64,000 nt of DNA from Lasiosphaeria ovina (taxonomy: Eukaryota > Ascomycota > Sordariomycetes > Sordariales > Lasiosphaeriaceae), in the NCBI GenBank assembly GCA_033439765.1, contig JAULSN010000001.1:7564001-7628000 (forward strand). The letters are read 5' to 3'. A program made the translations under genes and the position numbers. A model generated the notes under the pieces. That model saw only the letters and a program-made list of their open reading frames with translations, ran no database searches and had not been told where the DNA came from. This document shows, piece by piece, positions 56,180 to 64,000 of this stretch (position 1 is the stretch's first letter; the number at the start of each line of letters is the position of its first letter).

Positions 56180-59100
56180 ATGTCGTTTGGTAGCGGACCC
56201 TTCGGCTTCGGCCAGAATAACCAGCAGCAACAGCAGCAGCAGCCGGCGTCCACGTTTGGCGGATTCGGCGGGAGCTCAAACGCCACCACAGGTATGTCGT
56301 CCCAGTCTCTCCATCGCGCGCACCCGCGCGTCATGTCGCGAGAATCTCACTTCATTATCACCACCGTTTCTACTTTGTGCGATCTCCTGAATCGGAACCG
56401 ATTGATCTAACCATAAACACAGGTTTTGGTGCCTCTGGAAGCAATGCCTTCGGACAGAACACGACACCCGCTGCCGGCGGTACTAGTCTCTTCGGCGGTG
56501 GTGGGCTCGGAGGTGGAGGTGGTTTTGGTGCCAACAACACTGCCGCCACAGGTGGGTTTGGAAGTGGGAGTTTTGGAGGCGGCACCAAACCGGCCTTCGG
56601 AGCCCCGGCCGCAACCAATACCGGCGGAGGCATCTTTGGAACAAACCCAGCGACCAATACCGCCTCAGGTTTTGGCGGCGGCGGAGGATTTAACACCGCC
56701 GCTACGACTTCGAGCACCCCGTTCGGTGGCTCATCACTCTTCGGCGCCAACAAACCCGCCACCACAGGATTCGGCTCTGGCACCACAGGATTTGGCAGTG
56801 GCACCACGGCTGTCGGCACCAACACCAGCCTCTTTGGCGGAGGTGCCGGTCTCGCTGCAGGTGCCGGGTTTGGCGGCGCCACAAACAACCCGGGCATTGG
56901 CGCAAATATCGGAGACCCTCCAGGCACCGCTGTGGTCCCCTTTACCCCTACTGTGGAGAAAGAGGCGAACAACACTTCCCAGAGCAATTCCTTTCAGAAT
57001 ATCCTATTCATGGATGCTTACAAAAAGTGGTCGTCCGAGGAGCTGAGGCTGGCAGACTACAACCAAGGACGGAAGCAAGGCAGTGCCGGTGGCACCGGCG
57101 CGTTTGGCGGTTCGGGCTTTGGAACCGGCGGCTTTGGAGCAAACACCCAAACGAGTACCGGCTTTGGCGCTGGATCGTCCTTGTTTGGCGGCCAACAACA
57201 GCAACAACCGGCGTCCAATGCCTTTGGTCAAACAGCAGCAACGACTTCTGGCGGTTTCGGTGCCGGATCGTCACTCTTTGGAGCCAACAAACCCGCTGCT
57301 ACCGGAGGGCTCTTTAATTCGACACCAGCACAGCCCGCCCAGTCGGGCGGATTGTTCGGCGGTGGAGGCTTTGGTGCCACGAACACCACAACGACCAACG
57401 CCTTTGGGGCGAATAATAACGCTGCGGGTGGCACCAGTCTCTTTGGAGCCAACACGACAGCTCAAAAGCCCGGGTTCGGTTTCGGAAATACCGGCGGTAG
57501 CGGCTTCGGTGCTTCTGCGTCAACGACGAACGCCTTCGGGGCCAACCCGGCAACGACCGCCGGAGGCGGATTGTTTAGCAATACAGCACAGCAAAATACT
57601 GGCGGTGGCGGTATTTTTGGGCAACAGCCACAACAACAGCAGCAGCCGGCGGCCACAGGGTTTGGTGCCGCGGGTGGTCTTGGTGCTCAGGCCCAGAACA
57701 CCGGTGGACTATTCGGCAACAACCAGCCAAAACCCGGAGGTCTTTTTGCGAATACCACCACGGCAACGGGAGGTTCTTCACTGTTTGGCGGCAACCCCGC
57801 TCCCTCAGGGAATGCTTTTGGTGGCAACACGAACCAGAACGTCGGCGGCATGTTCGGTGCGAAGCCGGCTGGCACAGGTACCGGCCTGTTTGGGTCTGCC
57901 ACCACAGCCCAACCCGGGAATACCGGCACAGGTCTTTTTAGCGGCCTTGGACAGCAGAACCAGGCGCAACAGCCTGCGCAGTCGTCCCTGTTTGGCTTAG
58001 GCCAAAACAATCAGCAGAAGCCATCCTTGTTTGGGGGCTCGCAGCCTTCTTTGGGCGGCAGTCTCTTCAACAACCAGCCCGCCCAACAGCAAGGCAGTTT
58101 GTTTGGGAACAACACCAATAATCAGCAAAACGCTCAGGGTGGCGGGTTCGGGCTAGGGAACTCCTTGCTCGGAAATTCCCAAAACATGCAGCCGGCCCAG
58201 CAGTCATTTTCCACCAGTATCAATGACATGTCGGCGTATGGCTCGTCAACACTCTTCTCCGGTCTGGCAGACGACAAGGTCCAAAACCCCGGCCCCCTTG
58301 CCACCCCATTGTCAAGCAAAGCAAAGGCAAAGAGCCGCGCAATCTTGCCAATGTACAAGCTCAGCCCTGCCAATGCTACTCGGTTTATGACACCGCAGAA
58401 GCGAGGCTTCGGGTTCTCATACAGCACCTACGGCTCTCCGTCGAGCCCGTCGAGCGCAGCTAGCACCCCTGGTGGCTTTGGGCAGAGCCTTCTAGTTGGC
58501 AGCGTCAATCGTGGATTGAGTAAGAGTATTTCTGCGAGCAACCTGCGACGAACCTATAATGCAGAGGACAGCATTCTCGCGCCGGGTGCCTTCTCGGCGA
58601 GCTCAGGTCCCCGACTTCTTGGAGGCTCTAGCAACCACAAGAGACTTGTCATTAACAGGGATATGCGAAGCGATCTTTTCACGTCCCCGATCAAAGACAT
58701 GCATAGCCAAGATGCTACGAACGCCGGCCATAAGTTGCAAAAGCGAGTCAGCTTCGACACTAGCTCCGCCGGTACTACAGACACTGGTTCACGGGATCGA
58801 GCACAAGATACCCCTGACAGCGGCTCTAATAACGAGGATTATCTGCAGCCAAAGTCTGCCACCCGCCCCGGCACCAATGGTGTCAACGGATCCAAGTCAT
58901 CCCCCGTGACTGCTTCTCCTGATGGTGACCAGGCCAAGGGTAAGGAGCTGGCGATTGTCCATGAGGAGGAGTCTCCTGCCGTTCCCCGGGCTGCGGACAA
59001 GAAAAACGGAAGCCAGATTGACGCTGGTGCATACTGGATGTCACCTACAGCCGAAGAGATTCACGCGATGAATAGGATGCAGCGCCAGAAGGTTGCCAAT

Positions 59101-61997
59101 TTCGTGGTTGGCCGCGAGAATGTCGGAAGTGTCTCGTTCAATATCCCCGTTGATCTGAGCAACATCGATCTTGAGGGACTGTTTGACAACATTATCGTCT
59201 TGGAACCCCGGTCCGCCACCGTGTACCCAATTGCAGCAAAGAAGCCGCCTGTCGGCAAGGGCCTGAATGTGCCGGCCCTCATCTCCTTGGAACACTCGTA
59301 TCCCCGCGGCGGCCTTGAAACTTCTGGTCGGCGTCTTGAGAGGCACATTGAGAGACTGAAGACCGCAATCGCCGACACTACCTTTGAGAACTATGATAAG
59401 GAGACGGGCGTGTGGACTTTCACGGTCGAGCACTTTACAACTTATGGTCTTGGCGAAGACGACGATGAGGATGCGGATGAGACCGATGCGGATCTTGTTC
59501 TGGGAGGTCAGACCCCAATGGACGTTCAATTGCCTCAGTACTCGCCGGAGAAGGAATCCGTTCCCTCGCCAGATCAAGAGCCTGAAGATGATACCTTCGA
59601 CTTCAAGCGCTCCCGGCGTGCAGTCCCCGGTGCTTTTGACGAGGGCGCTTTGTCGGACGATGAAGGGAACCTGGGCAGTGCTCAACCGCACGGTATGCTC
59701 TCCCATCACGGATTCCAGGATGCCGATGCTCCTATCCCTTCTCGTGAGTGGCCCGAGGATGAGAGCATGGCTGACGGACACGACAACTACCAGCACGAAG
59801 CCTATGAAGACATGTCCCAGCAAGGCTCCGTCGAAGATCACGAAGAAATGGCGCTCTCCCGTTACGCTGAAAACGACTTTCAAGTACCCGGCGGGATCAT
59901 GAGAGCAAGGATGCGGGCGCTGAAGAAGTCTGCAGCGCCAACGCGAATTGAGGTTGCGGGCGGAAACGACTGGACACAGATCTTGCAAGCGAGTGTGAAG
60001 GCACCAAGGACAGTGGATCGAGGAACGCTACGCGCTCAAAACGAGTCTGGCGCGGCATGGGATTTGAAGGATCGTGGAAGCCCTACCCCCCAGAACCAAC
60101 CGCACTTGCTGGATGGAAATGGCTTCGCGACCAGCATTGACTTGATGAAGTCACTCTTCGAGCAGGCAAAGGGCCCGGCTCAGCCTGCGCAATCGGCGCC
60201 AGCAAAAGGTTTCGTAAAGGTCGGTGTGCAACTCGTCTCCTAGATACCTCGCACCATCTTCTTGTTGCCTTCTGTTCATTCTATAAAATTGCCCTTTGTA
60301 CCTATTATTCCTTGCCATGAATACAAACTAAGTGTTGTCCTTTCTTTTAGTGGCCCTATCAAACGCGCACCAAGGTTGATACAGAAGATAGTCCCGCGGT
60401 ATCTCGACCAAACTGGGGTCCCAATGAGACGCTTGTCACCACCCACGTTGGCGCAACGAACCTGCTTTCTCTTGGCGGTAATATCGCCAGCAGTGCGCCA
60501 TCGGCTACCGAATCGACCACGAAACTTACTCAACTTCAGCAATACATCGACATTGCATCAGTCAGCCCGAATCGCCCAGAGGCACCTGGCCCAGAACTCC
60601 GAGCGCTGGCCCAGGGAGATCCAGTATGGGAGCTCGCCGCTCTGCTGTTTGAAGATGATGGATCAAACCTGGTTGCCTTTTGGAGGCAGCTGATATCGCA
60701 GGCCACCAACCAGGCACTTGACCAGGCTTCCAGTCCTGAAGAGAAGGCCATCATTTGCCTTGCGGGAAACCGTGTGCCTGAGGCCTGTGGACACTTACTA
60801 ACTGGCAGGGACTTCCGGTTGGCGACTCTCGTCTCATGCATTGGGAGTCAGACCAAGGATATCCGGACTCAGCTGAAGGACTGGCGAGAGTCTAACGTGC
60901 TCGCCGAGATTTCTGAACCTGTGCGAGCGATTTACGAACTCCTTTCAGGCAATGCCTGCGTCTGTGCCGGCGTCAAGAATGTGCCCATCGAAAACCGCGT
61001 GGCTTCTTTTACCATTTCGCAACGTTTTGGCCTCGACTGGATGCAGTCGTTTGGTCTCCGTCTCTTCTATACCACAGGGTCCATGGGAGGCGCCGCGGAA
61101 ATCGCCGAAGCTGTCCGCTCTTTCCAGTCTGATATTGAGCAGGACAAGGAGCCAGAGCCCAACAGCCCTCTGTGGTCGCTCCTCAAAGCATTCGCCTTCC
61201 GCCTCTTCGACTGGTCGGATACTCGTCTTGGGTGGCTACTTGCGAAGGCCATATTCACCACAGGCAAAGTGTCGTTTGGGCAAAACGCCGCAGAGACGCT
61301 TGATATGGTTACCATCTCTTTCGCGTCCACACTCACGGCTCAGACCCATTGGGTCCCAGCGACCTTTGTTCTGCTCCAGCTCTCCGACGGCTCGGCCCGC
61401 GAGGCGGCTGTCCGCGATCATTTGGGACGTCATGCACACCTCATTGGCTCTAAGAGAAATGAACACAGCGCGTTCTCGGCCCTGCGGAAGTTTGGCGTAC
61501 CCGAGAGCTGGATTTGGGAAGCAAAGGCGCTGGACTTCCGGTCCCGCCAGGACTCACGGCAGGAATACCTCTCACTCATCTGGGCCGGCAACTATGCGGA
61601 AGCAAATCGTGCGTTTGTAGACCGCGTTGGCCCCGATCTGGTGATTGAGCGTGACTTTAAGAGGCTCTTCGCATACGCCCAGCTGCTTTTCAAGGTGCGC
61701 AAGAGCCTGCCCGATTGGGACCGAGCGGCGGCGGTCTACCTATTGTATCCCATCGCGCTTCTCGAGGGCAAGCAGCACCGTCAGGAGGATCTTGACCGCT
61801 ACGATAGCCAGCTGTTTGACGGTCTGGTTGCACTCCGTGCAGCCAGCCACGGCGGCATCCGCCAAGAGGCGGCGATTGCCGACATGGCGGAAGAGTTGAT
61901 TAAGACGCGCGGAGGTGATGCAAGACTCTTCCAGCTGCTGCCCGACGACATCCGCGGCAAGTACATGCGGACTCAGGCGCTCGAGAGCATGGGATGA
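56180..61997 (+). CDS. NUP145: Nucleoporin NUP98-NUP96 precursor (yeast NUP145, fission yeast NUP189)
   Basis: Three exons, 56180-56291, 56423-60219 and 60351-61997; 1851 residues. The N-terminal half carries many GLFG/FG repeats that form the pore permeability barrier. A GLEBS motif that binds Gle2/Rae1 lies near 212-255 (TPTVEKEANNTSQ ... FMDAYKKWSSEELRLADYNQG). The autoproteolytic domain (about 890-1050) ends in VEHFTTYGL: cleavage is expected after Phe1042, with Thr1043 where Ser is usual. The C-terminal ~809 residues form the NUP96 (NUP145C) alpha-solenoid of the Y complex. The last intron (60220-60350) lies past the cleavage site. If it is retained, the protein ends at 60243 (1311 codons), leaving only the NUP98 part plus a linker. 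Confidence 0.95.
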
Positions 61998-62408
61998 ACT
62001 GGACAATCATGAAAAATTTCGACAAAAAGAGGGAGAGGGGCGGAGGGGTTGAGGGATATCAGTTTGCGAAGTCCCAAGACGGCCCCTGGTGTCTTGTTTG
62101 CCGAGGTGGATGGATAGATGACGGATGATGGGATCTCAGCACCAGAGAGCGAAAAAAGGGAAATGAAAGCTAGGAAGGAAAAGATTTGGGCCCTTTCTGA
62201 GTGTGTGTGTGTCTCGCATTGGCACACAGTGTTGCGAGTAGCGAAATAGTCTTATAGTAATCAGAAGATTGGGAGTAGGTAGCTGCTTGTTTTACCTCGC
62301 CCTCTCTCCGCCATGGCAAGAGGGCGATGGTCTCATGGCTGCGTGGCCCAGTCAGTCAGCTTGTCATATTTTACGGCAAACACTAGGCCGTCTGAAGCGT
62401 AGCCAGGC

Positions 62409-62430
62409 AGATAGATAGATAGATAGATAT
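62409..62430. repeat. (GATA)n microsatellite
   Basis: About five consecutive GATA units are directly visible. Confidence 0.85.
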
Positions 62431-63056
62431 AAAACCTTCAGTGAGCAAAAAGAGATAAGACATTGCTGCTCCCAGAATGTGAAATTGTATAGTTGGAACA
62501 CTAAGTGTGTGGCGTAACCACTCTTCTTGATTCCTACATGTGTAAATAAATCCAGCGATCAAGTTGCATTTGTGCCCGACGTGTTCAATACTTGCCTACA
62601 TAGCGTGAATGTTGAGGGGCGAGCAAACAAGCATTACCTTAGGTTATGTACCTAGAGCATGGACACCGTACTGGGAATAAAGTTTGAGTATCTGGGTGTG
62701 TGGACTGTGGCTCGAGTAAAGCCCAGGCCTAGCTCTGGATGCATCTATCCTAGTGGTGTCGTCATGATGCATGGAGTCGCCGCAATGGTGTCCGTTCAGA
62801 GCTATATAGTTAGTTGTCTTTTGGTCTGTTCACGTATCTTACTCATCTGCAGCATCTTATGTAGGTAGGTACGGAGTAGAAGTTGGATCCTTTCCTCCAG
62901 TAGAACAAGTCTCAGTCCCTGTCTCTCCCCTTTTTCCCCGCATGTCTCTACCTTTACGAAAGCCAAGCAGGAAACGATGGGAATTCGAGTCAAATTCTCC
63001 CTTTTGCTTCAAGGTAGGTAGCCGGCTGGTAAGGAAAAAGGTACAGCATCTTATTC

Positions 63057-63077
63057 AGTAGGTAGGTAGGTAGGTAT
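63057..63077. repeat. (GTAG)n microsatellite
   Basis: Consecutive TAGG/GTAG units are directly visible. This is the longest of many TAGGTAGG words in the window. Confidence 0.8.
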
Positions 63078-63160
63078 CACCGGCAACAACGATCGCAATG
63101 ACAACCCCTAATCCAAGCAGCAAATCCTAAAAAGAGAAACTAGAAAAGGGCAGCCTGGTC

Positions 63161-64000
63161 TCAGACAACCACAATCCTCCTCCTCCTCCTCCTCCGCCTC
63201 TGTGGCCACCCATCCCCTCCCTCTTGCTCGCGCCGGGGCCCTTCTCGCCCATCCGCGAGACGCACTATAACGTGCACGTCCTTCTTGGGCTCGAGGATAT
63301 GAACGGGCAGTACTCCGTCCTCCTTGCCGGGCACGACGATGGCCGCCCCCGCCGCCGTACCTGGAGGCGCCTCGAGGTCAAATGTCAGCACAATCATGGC
63401 CACAAAGGCAAGGATCTCGTGCGTGGCAAAGTGGCGACCGGGACAGAGCGTCTTGCCGCCGCCAAATGCACGGAACGCGGCAGGGTGAATGCCTCCACCT
63501 CCGCCTCCGCCTCCTGCTTGCGTTTGTGTTTGTTGTTGTTGTTGTTGTTGTTGCTGGAGCTTCGCAAAGCGCCCAGGATTGAACTCGTCTGCGTCTGGGC
63601 CCCAGATGGTCTTGTCGGCATGAATGGCGCCGCCGGCAATCTGCACGACACTTCCAGCCCGGAGATGGAATCGGCCGCCAGCGAGTGCCGTGTCCGTCTT
63701 GACCAGCCGCGTCGAGTAGTTGTCGGAGCCGAGGCGGAGGCACTCGCGGAAGACGGCGAGCAGGGTCGGGCAGCGTGTCTTGACATGGTCGAGACTGAGG
63801 CTCAACAACTCTTCTTCCTCTTCGTCATCCCCTGTCTCCCCCCTTTCCACGACAGCAGTGGTGGTGGTGGTGGTATAAGCAGCCCATAACTCCTCTCTCA
63901 CCTCTGCCAACAGCCCTGCACTGGCAAATATTTGCAGCACAACCCAGAAGGTGGTCGTGGCCGTGTTGACGATGCCGGCGAAGAGGAACGAGACCTCTGA
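63161..64000 (-). CDS. Cytochrome P450, C-terminal part (runs off the window)
   Basis: The last 279 residues of a P450; the N-terminal part lies beyond 64000. P450s are haem monooxygenases. Seen in order: the I-helix oxygen-binding stretch FLFAGIVNTATTTFW at the very edge, ExxR as ECLR (63745-63734), and the haem-binding loop FGGGKTLCPGRHFA with its Cys codon at 63445-63443. The set-up (NTATTTFW, GADKTIWGPDADEFNPGRF-like meander) resembles CYP7/CYP8/CYP51-type sterol-related or fungal secondary P450s; I do not name the substrate. Oddities: a Thr/Glu-rich insertion before the K-helix, a poly-Gln plus poly-Gly insertion between meander and haem loop, and an Arg-rich tail (PQRRRRRRRRIVVV). Confidence 0.88.
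   Translation of the reverse strand, partial: SEVSFLFAGIVNTATTTFWVVLQIFASAGLLAEVREELWAAYTTTTTTAVVERGETGDDEEEEELLSLSLDHVKTRCPTLLAVFRECLRLGSDNYSTRLVKTDTALAGGRFHLRAGSVVQIAGGAIHADKTIWGPDADEFNPGRFAKLQQQQQQQQQTQTQAGGGGGGGGIHPAAFRAFGGGKTLCPGRHFATHEILAFVAMIVLTFDLEAPPGTAAGAAIVVPGKEDGVLPVHILEPKKDVHVIVRLADGREGPRREQEGGDGWPQRRRRRRRRIVVV

Larger units (their letters stand above)
61998..63160. other. Intergenic region with microsatellites, no gene seen
   Basis: About 1.16 kb between convergent genes. It contains a (GATA)5-like tract at about 62409-62430 and a (GTAG)4-5 tract at 63057-63077. No coding frame is supported. Confidence 0.55.

Noticed and set aside
55767..56390. 207-codon plus-strand frame
   Set aside because: Pyrimidine-rich leader of the nucleoporin gene read in another frame; it crosses that gene's start codon.
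1..64000. tRNA, rRNA and CRISPR signals
   Set aside because: Several GTTCGAAT-like words (for example near 23157, 35662 and 46363) were checked, but they lie in an intron, a leader and a coding exon and have no cloverleaf partners. No spaced repeat array was seen.

Overview
The window is nuclear DNA of a filamentous ascomycete, most likely a Sordariomycete (Sordariales-like). The evidence is short introns of mostly 50-130 nt with GTANGT donors and CTAAC/CTGAC branch sites, about one gene per 3 kb on both strands, long 5' regions, and a run of recognisable fungal housekeeping genes. I rebuilt 18 complete spliced genes by hand, each keeping an open frame across its junctions, plus one gene cut off by the right edge and a doubtful metallothionein-like gene.

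Left part (1-16 kb). A type III polyketide synthase (568-2106, +) faces a GIT1-like major facilitator permease (3890-5852, -). An intact but divergent cytosolic-type leucyl-tRNA synthetase follows (7789-11486, +). From 11.5 to 15.6 kb there is no convincing normal gene. That stretch holds a Cys-rich, apparently frame-shifted metallothionein-like gene, imperfect direct repeats, a 35-T run and a 245-bp TA-flanked inverted-repeat element (MITE). It looks like accessory, repeat-influenced DNA.

Core part (16-39 kb). In order: beta-carbonic anhydrase (+), ornithine cyclodeaminase/mu-crystallin family protein (+), a small membrane protein (+), the ribosome-biogenesis factor BFR2/AATF (-) divergent from the mitochondrial complex I assembly factor IND1 (+), splicing factor SPF30 (-), a TCO89-like TORC1 subunit (-), peroxisomal 3-ketoacyl-CoA thiolase (-), fructose-1,6-bisphosphatase (-) and an F-box protein (-). 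Thiolase and FBPase sit 1.2 kb apart in the same direction. Beta-oxidation and gluconeogenesis work together during growth on fatty acids or acetate, though nothing seen shows co-regulation.

Right part (39-64 kb). A FunK1 fungal kinase (+) is followed by about 1.3 kb of degraded repeats (42-43.2 kb). Then come ribosomal protein eL8 (-) divergent from tRNA thiolase NCS6/CTU1 (+), the complex I MWFE subunit (-) divergent from the MYST acetyltransferase SAS3 (+), epsin (+), the NUP98-NUP96 precursor (+), and the C-terminal part of a cytochrome P450 running off the right end (-).

Most notable: a 4-nt microexon that is needed to keep the complex I MWFE gene in frame; a GC-AG intron carrying a (CA)30 tract in IND1; the divergent leucyl-tRNA synthetase beside a type III PKS; two inverted-repeat elements, one with transition-type differences between arms; and a Cys-rich mini-gene one base out of frame. 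I found no CRISPR array, rRNA or tRNA gene.
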